Assembly: GCA_014695345.1 (NCBI GenBank)
Contig: JACJOC010000030.1
Location: 96,207 to 160,206 of the forward strand
Source: Cyanobacteria bacterium FACHB-471
Lineage (GTDB): Bacteria; Cyanobacteriota; Cyanobacteriia; Elainellales; Elainellaceae
DNA length: 64,000 nucleotides
Direction of reading: 5' to 3'
The notes beneath the pieces are model-generated. The model ran no database searches. It saw only the letters and a program-made list of their open reading frames with translations, and was not told where the DNA came from. Position numbers and translations under genes: made by a program. Below are positions 1 through 8,377 of the stretch, piece by piece (position 1 is the first letter of the stretch; every line of letters starts with the position of its first letter).

Positions 1-1081
1 ACCCTGTCCGCAGATTTTCTGGACTGAGGGGGCTAATTGGATTCATCTCAGCCCGCTGGCTGTAGTCTTGCCAAAACCGCTGTAAATTTCCACCTGATGC
101 CATCAGCAGCGTTTCTGCTGGGAGCAAGTCCGGTAACTTGTCGTCTCCATTTTTCACCTCGTAGACCGTCTCACTGTCTGGATCTAACCAGGCAACTCCC
201 TGAAAGCGCAGTCCCTCTGGCTCAAGGGTGACGGTTGCGGCAATACCGCGATTGTTTTGTAGCGGGGTCAGGTTTTGAGGTGGTAACGCCTGAGGTGAAC
301 CCGCAGAGGCGATCGCCCTGGCAGCGGGTGCATTCACATAAATCCGTGCAAACGGCTGCGGGGCTACAATCTGCCGCAACGCCTGGTTAAATCCAGGAGT
401 CTGAGCGACAGAGGCTCCTCCCTTTGAGGTGTCGATCACCTGCTCGATTGCGTCACCTGCTGTGGTAATCACCAGTAGCCGATTGTCTAACACAGCAGCA
501 GAATAGGTTTCACCTGCGCTCTCAAACTCCCGAACTTGCACGCCCTGATAGTCGCGTTCACTCAGGGTTGCGCCTTGTTCAGATTTGGGTTCCGTGAGAA
601 TTTGCTGAGCCCGCGCCGGATCTTCGATCGGTAGAATCATTACAGCAGTTTGAGGATCTTCCTGGGGCTGTAGAATTGGTGGTTCCGATTCCTCCGATTC
701 CTCCGACTCCTCCCCCTCAACGACTGGACTTTGCGCTGACAAAAATGCGACGGTGATTTCGTCTCCTACCCAGGGTTGGATGTCGCGCTCATAGTCATAG
801 CCGTTAGCGGTTAGCAGGCGATCGCGCAGGTCTGCCAGAGTTTGGTTGAGCGAAGTCTGAGTTTCGTCCGTGCCAAACTGTCGCAGGGTGCGCCACTGCG
901 ATTCATCGGTGGAAAAGGAAAGCGTCATTAAGGCAGTTTGTGGCAACACATCCATGCCCACGGGTAGCCCTCCCGCAGGTAAGCGACGAGCTAATAGCCA
1001 GTAGGCACCAATTCCTCCTGCAACCAGGGCGATCGCTGCTCCCGACAACAGCAGCAGGGTAGACTTTCTTTTCTTAGTCAC
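1..1081 (-). CDS. DUF3352 family protein, C-terminus beyond the window edge
   Basis: This reading frame is open from a GTG at 1081 to the left edge, so its C-terminus is missing. A GGAG lies about nine bases before the GTG. The protein begins VTKKRKSTLLLLSGAAIALV, a basic N-terminus followed by one hydrophobic helix, so it is probably anchored in the membrane by its N-terminus. A serine-poor acidic stretch (EEESEESEE-like) lies near residue 125. The rest, with segments such as QPWVGDEITVAFL and LPDLLPAETLLMASG, matches my memory of the cyanobacterial DUF3352 family. No enzymatic function is known for that family. It is divergent from the glycosyltransferase gene to its right. Confidence 0.8.
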   Translation of the reverse strand, partial: MTKKRKSTLLLLSGAAIALVAGGIGAYWLLARRLPAGGLPVGMDVLPQTALMTLSFSTDESQWRTLRQFGTDETQTSLNQTLADLRDRLLTANGYDYERDIQPWVGDEITVAFLSAQSPVVEGEESEESEESEPPILQPQEDPQTAVMILPIEDPARAQQILTEPKSEQGATLSERDYQGVQVREFESAGETYSAAVLDNRLLVITTAGDAIEQVIDTSKGGASVAQTPGFNQALRQIVAPQPFARIYVNAPAARAIASAGSPQALPPQNLTPLQNNRGIAATVTLEPEGLRFQGVAWLDPDSETVYEVKNGDDKLPDLLPAETLLMASGGNLQRFWQDYSQRAEMNPISPLSPENLRTG

Positions 1082-1424
1082 GATCTAAAACTCCATTGAG
1101 AGGAAATGAGGAGAGGGCACCTAATTCAGGAACGAAATGTCCTTATCCTCAGCCTTCCAACCGTGAAGCTACCGGAAAAGGACTCAGGAGTAGCTAACAG
1201 CATCCTACCCCTACGATATGTTACCTGCTTCGCGCCCGGATGTAGCCAGAGCTTTGAACTTCAGCAATTGATAATCTGACCGTTTGGGAGTATATTTTCT
1301 AAGCGCTGGCACAATTCAAAAAGTGACCAAATCATCAAACATTTTCTCGAAAAATAGTTCCAAATAAATTCTATTTGATGTCATCAAAATCCATTAAAAT
1401 CATCAGCAAGCTCTGTTCAAATCC
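1082..1424. other. Intergenic region between two divergent genes
   Basis: This 343-base gap separates the leftward DUF3352 gene from the rightward glycosyltransferase. The half nearest the glycosyltransferase is AT-rich and contains repeated TCATCAAA words and one perfect dyad, listed separately. I see no RNA gene or further reading frame. Confidence 0.6.
1374..1388. promoter_or_regulatory. Perfect 15-bp dyad, candidate operator
   Basis: TTTGATG-T-CATCAAA is a perfect inverted repeat ending 36 bases before the glycosyltransferase start codon. Half-site-like copies (CATCAAA near 1333, CATCAG near 1401) lie on both sides. The symmetry and position suggest a repressor or activator site. No regulator can be named. 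Confidence 0.35.
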
Positions 1425-2114
1425 ATGAAACTCAGTGTTGTTATTCCTTGCTTTAACGAAGTAAAAACAATTCAAACGGTTGTTAAAGCAGTCAAAGCAT
1501 CTCCCATACAAAACTGCGAAATCATTATCGTTGATGATTATTCAACTGATGGCACGAGAGAACTATTGATTTCTGAAATTGAATCCCAGGTCAATAAAGT
1601 TATCTACCACCCAGCAAACTTTGGCAAAGGGAGTGCATTACGCAGCGGATTTAGCGTGGCAACAGGGGATATCGTTATCATTCAAGATGCAGACTTAGAG
1701 TACGATCCTCAAGAATATCCTCTGCTGATCAATCCTATTCTGGAAGATAAAGCAGATGTGGTGTATGGCTCTCGTTTCGCTGGAGGCGGTCCTCACCGGG
1801 TTCTCTACTATTGGCATATGGTCGGCAACAAATTTTTGACCACGCTGTCCAACATGTTTACCAATATCAACCTGACCGATATGGAAACGTGTTACAAGGC
1901 TTTTCGCCGTGAAATCATTCAATCTGTGAAAATTGAAGAAGATCGGTTTGGATTTGAGCCTGAGATTACAGCAAAAATTGCCAAAAAAGGATGCCGAATT
2001 TACGAAGTGGGAATTTCTTACTATGGTCGGATGTATAAAGACGGTAAGAAAATTGGTTGGCGGGACGGCTTTCGGGCAATCTATTGCATTCTTAAATACA
2101 ATTTATTTCGTTAG
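1425..2114 (+). CDS. Glycosyltransferase family 2 (dolichol-phosphate mannosyltransferase-like)
   Basis: The protein has 229 residues, the length of a single GT-A domain with no membrane segments. The N-terminus [12 protein letters not shown] is the classic GT2 nucleotide-sugar-binding strand. VDDYSTDGT at residues 36-44 and the metal-binding DAD at 88-90 complete the GT2 signature. YGSRFAGG and ETCYKAFRR are typical of the polyprenyl-phosphate sugar transferase branch. Such enzymes move a sugar from a nucleotide donor to a lipid phosphate on the cytoplasmic face. The next gene is a multi-pass GT39-like protein, which usually uses the product of such a GT2. The acceptor is unknown. Confidence 0.85.
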   Translation: MKLSVVIPCFNEVKTIQTVVKAVKASPIQNCEIIIVDDYSTDGTRELLISEIESQVNKVIYHPANFGKGSALRSGFSVATGDIVIIQDADLEYDPQEYPLLINPILEDKADVVYGSRFAGGGPHRVLYYWHMVGNKFLTTLSNMFTNINLTDMETCYKAFRREIIQSVKIEEDRFGFEPEITAKIAKKGCRIYEVGISYYGRMYKDGKKIGWRDGFRAIYCILKYNLFR

Positions 2115-2183
2115 CTTCTTTAATAGTGATGATTGTCTTTTATTAGCAGCAACACAGTCAGGCATCAATTTAAGCAAACTAAG

Positions 2184-3548
2184 ATGAAATCACAGCCCAT
2201 CGACTCACTCAAAAGAATTTGCATTGTGGGTCTGACGCTATTGCTTCTAGTACTCTATATCTACAGTGCAGTAGAGCATTCAAAGCGAATCAATTTAGAC
2301 ATTACGCGTGTCGATCAGGAGGCTTATTTAAGCTATACCCGAAGTCTATATGAAACCAACTATAACTTTGTAGGTGGACGCAATCGAATGCCAGTCTACC
2401 CTTTTTTGCAGTCACTTGTTTACGACCCCAACCTCACAGAAAACGAAGCTTTTACCCGTGGTAAATATTTCAATATTGCCCTGTCTGTTGCAATTCTGCC
2501 GTGCCTTTTTCTGATCTTTCAGAGATTTTTTTCACGCTTACAAGCAATAAATTTGCTGTTGATCACCGCTTTCACAGTATTTCTGTTTAGAGCAGCCTAC
2601 TTTCAGGCTGAAATTTTGTTTTATTTTCTTAGCTTTTGCGGATTCCTACTTATGGCTTGGATGCTAAAGAAACCAAGCTGGAAATTGGGAATAGCAACCG
2701 GAGTTTTAATGGGCATTACCCACCTTACCAAAGCTTCAATTCTACCCGGACTGGCATTATTTGTATTGGCTTTTCTAGCGCAATCTATTTATTTGTTTTA
2801 TAGCAATTTAAGAAATAAAACTTTTAGCTTTAATGAGGTCAAAAATAATTTCCTGCTACGTATTCTCAGTCTTGCCTTAGTAATTTTTTGTTTTTTACTG
2901 ACTATTTATCCTTATATCAGCACCAGCCAAAGAGTTTTTGGACATTACTTTTATAACGTCAATTCGACTTTTTATATTTGGTACGATTCTTGGAATGAGG
3001 CAAAGCAGGGAACCAGAGCTTATGGAGATGGAAAAGGCTGGCCCGAAATGCCGCCTGAGCAAATTCCTAGTCTAGAGAAGTATTTACAGGAACATACCGC
3101 TTCAGACATTTTTGAACGGCTTTTCGACGGTTTGAATAAAGTTATAGTAGTTGCCAAGGACTCCTACGGATACTTTAAGTATTTAGTCATTTATTTGGCG
3201 ATCGCCCTACTCACCACTCTGGCAAATCTCCGCAGCCTAAAAATCACTAAAAGCCAAGTATTTCTTCTCTTCTTTTACTTTAGCTACTTCACTGCTTACA
3301 CATTGCTCTATGCTTGGTATATTCCCATCGCTAGCGGCAATCGATTTACCCTGGCGCTTTTCTTACCTTTAATGTTTTGCCTCGCTGCAGCCATCAATGC
3401 TAACGCCTCAGAACGTCCTCAGATTCAATTAGCAGGCAAGCAGTTTTCATGGTTCCATTTATTTAATTTATTTGTGTTAGGCATGATCTTATTTGAGCTA
3501 TATCCTATCCTGACTAATCGAATTGTTACAACCTTTGCAGGCACTTAA
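2184..3548 (+). CDS. Multi-pass membrane protein, GT39/ArnT-like glycosyltransferase candidate
   Basis: The frame can be extended upstream to a TTG at 2133. The ATG at 2184 gives a normal start of basic residues followed by a membrane helix (RICIVGLTLLLLVLYIY). The product, about 454 residues, has roughly ten hydrophobic segments. An acidic first periplasmic loop (DITRVDQEAYLSYT) recalls the catalytic acidic loop of GT39/GT83 enzymes, which use polyprenyl-phosphate sugars. It starts about 70 bases after the GT2 gene, consistent with an operon of sugar-lipid synthase and sugar transferase. The family assignment rests on topology and loop character, so it is tentative. Base composition is AT-richer than in most of the window. 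Confidence 0.6.
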   Translation: MKSQPIDSLKRICIVGLTLLLLVLYIYSAVEHSKRINLDITRVDQEAYLSYTRSLYETNYNFVGGRNRMPVYPFLQSLVYDPNLTENEAFTRGKYFNIALSVAILPCLFLIFQRFFSRLQAINLLLITAFTVFLFRAAYFQAEILFYFLSFCGFLLMAWMLKKPSWKLGIATGVLMGITHLTKASILPGLALFVLAFLAQSIYLFYSNLRNKTFSFNEVKNNFLLRILSLALVIFCFLLTIYPYISTSQRVFGHYFYNVNSTFYIWYDSWNEAKQGTRAYGDGKGWPEMPPEQIPSLEKYLQEHTASDIFERLFDGLNKVIVVAKDSYGYFKYLVIYLAIALLTTLANLRSLKITKSQVFLLFFYFSYFTAYTLLYAWYIPIASGNRFTLALFLPLMFCLAAAINANASERPQIQLAGKQFSWFHLFNLFVLGMILFELYPILTNRIVTTFAGT

Positions 3549-3567
3549 ACCGGCCCTTCAAACCTCA

Positions 3568-4650
3568 ATGAAAGCTCGAAATTGGTTTATGGAAACTTGG
3601 CGCAAATTAGATTTGAAGTATGACAGAAATCGATTTGTGCAATTGTTGCTCCTTTTTCTACTTTTGATTGGCACTGTATCCTACGCCAATCACCAGGTTA
3701 ATCTCAGACGAGAACAATCAGTTTTAGCTGCGTATTTTGACCAAATTACAAATTTATTTACATCAGCAGAGCAGAACGCAGTAACTGCAAAGAATGCTCA
3801 AAACTTAGCTAGAGCTAGAGCGATCGCAACCTTGCATCAGCTTAGTGGTCAAAGCAAAGGACGACTTCTACAGTTTTTGGCTGAAGCCAATTTAATTGCT
3901 CGTAATCAAGCCTTGATCGACTTGGAAGGCATGGACTTCAGCAGAGTTGAATTAATTGCAGTTAACTTACCTAATATCGATTTAGATAGAGCTAATTTAA
4001 CTGAGGCAAATCTGCAGGATTCTGTCTTAGCTAGAGCAAGTTTAGAGGAAGCAAATCTGCGACAAGCGACCCTTTCCGAAACAAATTTGAGTAGGGCTAA
4101 CTTGAGTCGTGCAGCGCTGATACGAGCTAATCTCTCAGCGGCCGTATTGAAAGCAACTAACCTGTCAGAAGCAAACCTGAGAGGTGCAAATTTAAGAGGC
4201 GCAAATTTGCAACAGGCAAATTTAACAGATGCTAGTCTTGAGGCTGCTCGAATGGAAAGCGCTTTCTTGGAGAATGCACAGGCAGATAGGGCAGATCTCA
4301 ATAACACTATCTTGATTCGAGCAATTCTGAACCAAATTTCTCTAAGAGATGCAAATTTGAGGTACTCAAACCTGAAGGGTGCAGAACTAGAGCGAGCAAT
4401 CCTAACGAATATTGATATGAGGGCTTCTATTCTAGAGGAAGCTAGCTTGACTGATGCAGATTTAAGTAATGCAAATCTGACTCGCACTGTTTTGATCAAT
4501 GCAAATATGGATAACATTAACCTCAACGGTACTAATCTAAATTACGCTAACTTGCGCGGTGCAGATGTTAGCAAAAATTCCCTCCGACAAGCCATTCTTT
4601 GTCACACCGTTATGCCGAATGGAGAAGAAGAGAATCGAGATTGTCCCTAA
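3568..4650 (+). CDS. Membrane-anchored pentapeptide-repeat protein
   Basis: The frame extends back to a TTG at 3523 that would overlap the previous gene. The ATG at 3568 avoids the overlap and is preferred (360 residues). Residues about 18-35 from this ATG form one membrane helix (LLLLFLLLIG). A helical stretch follows, then a long right-handed pentapeptide region of A(N/D)LxxA(N/D)L units over about the last 230 residues. Such repeats fold as a four-sided beta helix and are very common in cyanobacteria, usually with unknown function. It sits 19 bases after the GT39-like gene and probably belongs to the same transcript. The reverse strand is open here only because of the repeat composition. 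Confidence 0.8.
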   Translation: MKARNWFMETWRKLDLKYDRNRFVQLLLLFLLLIGTVSYANHQVNLRREQSVLAAYFDQITNLFTSAEQNAVTAKNAQNLARARAIATLHQLSGQSKGRLLQFLAEANLIARNQALIDLEGMDFSRVELIAVNLPNIDLDRANLTEANLQDSVLARASLEEANLRQATLSETNLSRANLSRAALIRANLSAAVLKATNLSEANLRGANLRGANLQQANLTDASLEAARMESAFLENAQADRADLNNTILIRAILNQISLRDANLRYSNLKGAELERAILTNIDMRASILEEASLTDADLSNANLTRTVLINANMDNINLNGTNLNYANLRGADVSKNSLRQAILCHTVMPNGEEENRDCP

Positions 4651-4672
4651 TTAACTCTATTAACCTGCGCAG

Positions 4673-5755
4673 CTACTGTTTCTTCAGCCTAAAAATATCA
4701 ACAAAGATAGAATCTGAAGTAGCTTTTCTACTAGGGTCAGGTGAGTCATAGACAATTAACAGCCCGTTAGACTGACTAAAACAGGGGAGAAGTGACAGAC
4801 CCTCAGCATGATCGGTTTCCAGGGTAAAAGGAAGATCAAACTCTATCTCTAGCTCTCCTGTGTCCAAGCTTGATAGGCTATCGCTGGAATGGTTCAATGC
4901 ATGTTTGAGGCGATAGACTCGCATCGCTCCTTCAATGCTCATTGTTGGGCCTGCCAAGATTAGTAAATCTCTGCCCTGAAAGCACAGCTCTCGAATGCCT
5001 AACCCCTTGAGATTGATAAAGTGTTTCTTATAAAGCTGCTTATCTTTACCAATTTTTTTCAGAGTAAGGATTCCTGGTTCTGTTTCCTCAACTTCTATTT
5101 CTAAGATGATTGCCCATTGTTGCAGAACGGGGCCTCTTAATCCTAAAAAGATTTTGTGTCCATGAACTGCTAATCCTTCAATGTCAAACCCGTTTTCTTT
5201 TGAAGGGATACAGGGTGAGAAGAATGGTCCTAAATGGCTGTCTTCTTTCAACGCTTCAGTTAGGATATTGCCATCATCTGTTTTTTGAAGACAGGCAGCT
5301 GTATAAGTTTTCTTAGAATTAGTTGGGTGGGGACAAGATTTGTGTAGCTCTCCTTCGGAAAACGGAATGCGAGCAATCAAATAACGGTTTAGTTCAGTTT
5401 TAACTTTTGATAGTTTGCGGATATCTTTTTCAAGATTTTTTCCTTTCGCTTTCTTGCGCTTGGTGCTGTGGGAACCTGTGAACCAAAGGTAGGGTTCACT
5501 ATAGTCTAAGCCTTCAATATCGATCTCACTATCCTGGTCAAATAGGTCAACAAAATTACTGATCGCCACTGACTGATGCTTACCAAACACATGGTGATCA
5601 ATGGGAAACAAACGCTCAATCGTTGTCAGTTCATCAGAACCGACCCAAAGACTACCATCGGGTGTGAAGGCAACGGCTGACATCTGCCCCAGCAAGTTGC
5701 TGGAGTCATCTCCAAATTGCAGCAATACGCGGCTGAGCAAAAAAGGGCTGATCAT
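4673..5755 (-). CDS. DUF3616 domain protein
   Basis: The chosen ATG at 5755 has GGAGGAG about seven bases upstream. An in-frame TTG at 5773 would use that Shine-Dalgarno sequence as codons. The 360-residue protein has the two characteristic blocks of the DUF3616 family: DIEGLDYSEPYLWFTGSHS in the first third, and DIEGLAVHGHKIFLGLRGP in the middle. The family is predicted to form a beta-propeller-like fold, but its function is unknown. There is no signal peptide, so it is probably cytoplasmic. It ends 22 bases from the convergent pentapeptide gene. Confidence 0.8.
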   Translation of the reverse strand: MISPFLLSRVLLQFGDDSSNLLGQMSAVAFTPDGSLWVGSDELTTIERLFPIDHHVFGKHQSVAISNFVDLFDQDSEIDIEGLDYSEPYLWFTGSHSTKRKKAKGKNLEKDIRKLSKVKTELNRYLIARIPFSEGELHKSCPHPTNSKKTYTAACLQKTDDGNILTEALKEDSHLGPFFSPCIPSKENGFDIEGLAVHGHKIFLGLRGPVLQQWAIILEIEVEETEPGILTLKKIGKDKQLYKKHFINLKGLGIRELCFQGRDLLILAGPTMSIEGAMRVYRLKHALNHSSDSLSSLDTGELEIEFDLPFTLETDHAEGLSLLPCFSQSNGLLIVYDSPDPSRKATSDSIFVDIFRLKKQ

Positions 5756-5780
5756 TTTAGGCTCCTCCGACAAATTAAAG

Positions 5781-5809
5781 TAAGCGCAGGGACAAGGTCC
5801 CTACGCTTA
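5781..5809. repeat. Imperfect palindromic hairpin repeat
   Basis: TAAGCGCAGGGAC and GTCCCTACGCTTA pair in 12 of 13 positions around an AAG loop. It lies between two leftward genes, just after the stop of the 5857-6423 gene in the direction of its transcription, so it may terminate that gene. The core GGGACAAGGTCCC resembles palindromes scattered in many cyanobacterial genomes. Confidence 0.6.
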
Positions 5810-5856
5810 AGTCTACAGGCAGAAACAATGCCCACGATCGCAACCTAAGTTGCTAT

Positions 5857-6423
5857 CTATGCACGACTGTCAAGCTTGTTAGAAGCATCATCCAATGCAC
5901 GCTGCGTACCTCTAACAGCTTCATTGGTTCTACCTTTTGCATCTTGAACAACATTGCCTGCGCCTTCACGGGCTTCAGCAGCATTGCGACGCAGGTTGCG
6001 GCTGCCTTCTCTAGCACCTTGTTGAAGCTCATTGGTCGTTTGTCTAGCCTGTTCGCCAAGGTTACGGCCTCCCTCTTTGACGTAGCCACCCAGCACCTCA
6101 GGAGCTTCTCTAACGTCATCAAATCCGCGCTGAATATTGCGCTCTGCATTATCGACCAGACCTTTAGCTTTTGCATCAGCTCGGGTGGTGTTAGCACGGG
6201 GATCAACGTTGCTGTACTCGTTCATGCCGCCTTCATTGGGCTGAACCCGTTTGTAAATCTCCATTTGAGGAGCATTGCCGGTGTAGGAACCTTCACCAGA
6301 TACCTTGGGTGTGTTGGGGCCACTGCTGCAAGCTGTGCTTAACAGCATAGAAACACCTGCTAAGACTACGACTAAAGCTCGCACCAATTGGTTACGCTTT
6401 AGCCAAGAAAATGCTTTATTCAT
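5857..6423 (-). CDS. Small lipoprotein with helical C-terminus
   Basis: The ATG at 6423 is preferred because GGAG lies about nine bases upstream. A second in-frame ATG at 6441 would place that motif inside the gene. The 188-residue product has a signal peptide ending in the lipobox LSTAC, so it should be a lipid-anchored protein of the thylakoid or cytoplasmic membrane or the periplasm. The second half is a polar amphipathic helix rich in A, R, E, N and G (REGSRNLRRNAAEAREG). This type is found in cyanobacterial stress or low-temperature-induced protein groups. It resembles the next gene in plan: lipobox, linker, helical end. Function unknown. Confidence 0.7.
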   Translation of the reverse strand: MNKAFSWLKRNQLVRALVVVLAGVSMLLSTACSSGPNTPKVSGEGSYTGNAPQMEIYKRVQPNEGGMNEYSNVDPRANTTRADAKAKGLVDNAERNIQRGFDDVREAPEVLGGYVKEGGRNLGEQARQTTNELQQGAREGSRNLRRNAAEAREGAGNVVQDAKGRTNEAVRGTQRALDDASNKLDSRA

Positions 6424-6558
6424 GAAAATTGCTCCGTTCATATTGGGTTTGGGGATTTGAATTTCGATTCAAGCAATTCGAACTTCAATTTGAATTGTTT
6501 GAATTGATAGTCATCGAACTTGTAAATTCGGGCTTATCGATCAGCTTATTGGTCGGAT

Positions 6559-7128
6559 TTATCGATTAAAAGCAGGGTTGCGCTGCATTTCAGGCTGTTC
6601 AGTTGCAGATTCACCCATGTCAGTTAGAAACTCAGAAGCATCCTTAAATGCTTCTTCCGTTCTTTCCAAAATCTTTGCGTTTGGATCACTGCGATCGATG
6701 CTGAGCTGACGACGAGCGGGAACCTGCTGAGCGTCTCTTTTCAAAATGTCTGAATCTACTGGCCCAATATCAGGATTCTTAGTTTCTGTTGCACCTGCAC
6801 CGGGGTACAGCAAGTCAGAAGCGTTGCTTCCAACGCCGTTGCTTGCTAGAAGCTGATCAAGGCTAAAAGGCAAGCTGGCGCGATCGCCCTGTCTGTTTTT
6901 CTGATTAACTGCGGGATCGTTACTCATGCGATAGTTTGTATAGCCGTCCCCGCCACCCTTATGAGGGTTGTTGTTTCCGCCTAGTTGAACTGGAGGATTT
7001 TGGGGACGCGCACCTTGCATATTGCCAGTGTTGCAGGCGGTAGTCAAAAATAACGCTGCTCCCACAATGAGAACGGATACAATCTGCCGCAACCTTAACT
7101 TTTTGAAAATTGAAAATAGTCTATTCAC
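6559..7128 (-). CDS. Small lipoprotein of unknown function
   Basis: It starts at a GTG with AGGAGC about seven bases upstream. The 189-residue product has a signal peptide and the lipobox LTTAC. A low-complexity N/G/P linker (PVQLGGNNNPHKGGG) follows. The C-terminal part, including DPNAKILERTEEAFKDASEF, resembles the stress-associated small lipoproteins of cyanobacteria. It shares domain order with the neighbour at 5857-6423 and is separated from it by 135 AT-rich bases, so the two may be old duplicates. No catalytic motif is visible. Confidence 0.7.
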   Translation of the reverse strand: MNRLFSIFKKLRLRQIVSVLIVGAALFLTTACNTGNMQGARPQNPPVQLGGNNNPHKGGGDGYTNYRMSNDPAVNQKNRQGDRASLPFSLDQLLASNGVGSNASDLLYPGAGATETKNPDIGPVDSDILKRDAQQVPARRQLSIDRSDPNAKILERTEEAFKDASEFLTDMGESATEQPEMQRNPAFNR

Positions 7129-7519
7129 GAAATGCTCCTTATCGCGCTAACGACACGCTGAGTGGATCAAACAAAGGGCATAATGCTTCTTTTTACAAGG
7201 TTTTCATGAGATAAAGAAGCGATCGCTTGCTCGACTCAGAATGTCTATTGCTTTAGTCAATTACTTCAACTGACAATTGAGCCACTAACCGTTAGCTAGT
7301 AGCCTTTTTGACAGATGAAGCTGCTTTACAGTTTTCCTGCTACTTTTTCAGTGCAGGAAGAACAACTTTTCTGGTTACCTGATAAAGGTTACGAATATAA
7401 GAGCGGCTGTTCCCTCTAGCAAAGGTCACATTCATATCTTGTTTTTGGTTTAATTTTCTCTGACTCTAGAGAGACTCTGACAATAATTTGTATGCTCTGT
7501 TATACCAATTCCAAAAACT

Positions 7520-7577
7520 AGAACTGTAGATGGAAGGGCACCCCCGCCGAGTGGGGTGCCCTTCCATCTACAGTTCT
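7520..7577. repeat. Perfect 25-bp stem palindrome
   Basis: The left arm 7520-7544 and right arm 7553-7577 are exact complements around the loop CGCCGAGT. The core GGAAGGGCACCCC is shared with the hairpin at 62764-62810. The outer arm sequences differ between the two, yet both pair perfectly. This looks like a mobile palindromic repeat rather than an ordinary terminator. Confidence 0.85.
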
Positions 7578-7646
7578 TTTTGGAGAAATATTGTTAGCTG
7601 CTATTTATATAGGTGGCAATATATGCAATTTCTTAAACAGAAAATA

Positions 7647-7673
7647 AAACAAGGGGACTAAAGCCCCTTGTTT
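7647..7673 (-). terminator. Rho-independent terminator of the 7872-8237 gene
   Basis: AAACAAGGGG and CCCCTTGTTT form a perfect 10-bp stem with a seven-base loop. Read leftward it is followed by TTTTATTTT. It lies about 200 bases beyond the stop codon of the leftward gene at 7872-8237. Confidence 0.65.
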
Positions 7674-7871
7674 AGTAAGAGTAGACGTAGTCTAATGTGA
7701 GGAAACTGGTAGGACTAATTTCGTTAAAGCAGCGATCGCACCATGCTTAAGCTAAATAGACTTACTGGTTAATGTGCTAGGGCAGAAATAACCAGTAAAT
7801 GGGCTTAATGCTTGTACGACCCTGCTTAGCTGAATTAGGTGCCTGATTGTGTAGAACTAGTTAATATCTAC

Positions 7872-8237
7872 TTAGTCGCGGTTGGTCAGCTTCTCTAAGC
7901 CCCGCTTGAGTTTATCTTCTACCGTGTCAGCGTTCGCATTTTCAGGGGTGTACATATTTTCCTGATTCGCTGAACCCTGAACTTCGTTGATTCCCTCGTT
8001 TGCTTTCTCACGAGTTGCTTCTCCGGAAAGCACACCTCCCCGTAGGGCATCTTCTGAATCTCCGTAAATTTCATTTAGTGGCTCTTCGCCCTGGTCAGGA
8101 CGGCTTGAGCTATCTAATGTTAAAGGCTTACTGTAGGCAGGATAAGCATAGGAAAACATCATCAAAACACAAGCAAAAGCGATTACCAGAAAACGAACTG
8201 GACGCAATGCAGATAAGTTAAAACGAGTCAAACGCAT
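7872..8237 (-). CDS. Exported low-temperature-induced-type protein
   Basis: GAGGAG lies eight bases before the ATG. The 121-residue protein has a signal peptide (hydrophobic core FLVIAFACVLMMF, cleavage after AYS). A hydrophilic mature part of about 85 residues follows. The segment TREKANEGINEVQGSAN with a C-terminal VEDKLKRGLEKLT matches my memory of the cyanobacterial low-temperature-induced proteins (lti46.2-like). Their biochemical role is unknown. It is the third small exported stress-type protein in a row on this strand. Confidence 0.65.
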   Translation of the reverse strand: MRLTRFNLSALRPVRFLVIAFACVLMMFSYAYPAYSKPLTLDSSSRPDQGEEPLNEIYGDSEDALRGGVLSGEATREKANEGINEVQGSANQENMYTPENANADTVEDKLKRGLEKLTNRD

Positions 8238-8377
8238 ATAAACTCCTCGTTAATTTCAGAAGTGATAGTGTAAGAGCCATTTGAGTTGGTGAACTGCAAT
8301 GAATCTGCATTTCAACAGGCACAAATAGGTCTTAGACCATTGGCTCAAATTTGACCCGTTCCTACATCTACACTCAG

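Larger units (their letters stand above)
7129..7871. other. 743-base intergenic region
   Basis: No convincing gene is present. It contains a weak hairpin (TTCCTGC 7334-7340 with GCAGGAA 7353-7359), the long perfect palindrome at 7520-7577 and a terminator at 7647-7673. One HIP1 octamer lies near 7220. The part next to 7128 should hold the promoter of the lipoprotein gene at 6559-7128. No promoter hexamers stand out. Confidence 0.6.

Noticed and set aside
3906..4526. 206-codon frame antisense to the pentapeptide gene
   Set aside because: Pentapeptide-coding DNA often leaves the opposite strand open; the translated sequence is a periodic Leu/Ala/Arg/Ser repeat with no independent support.
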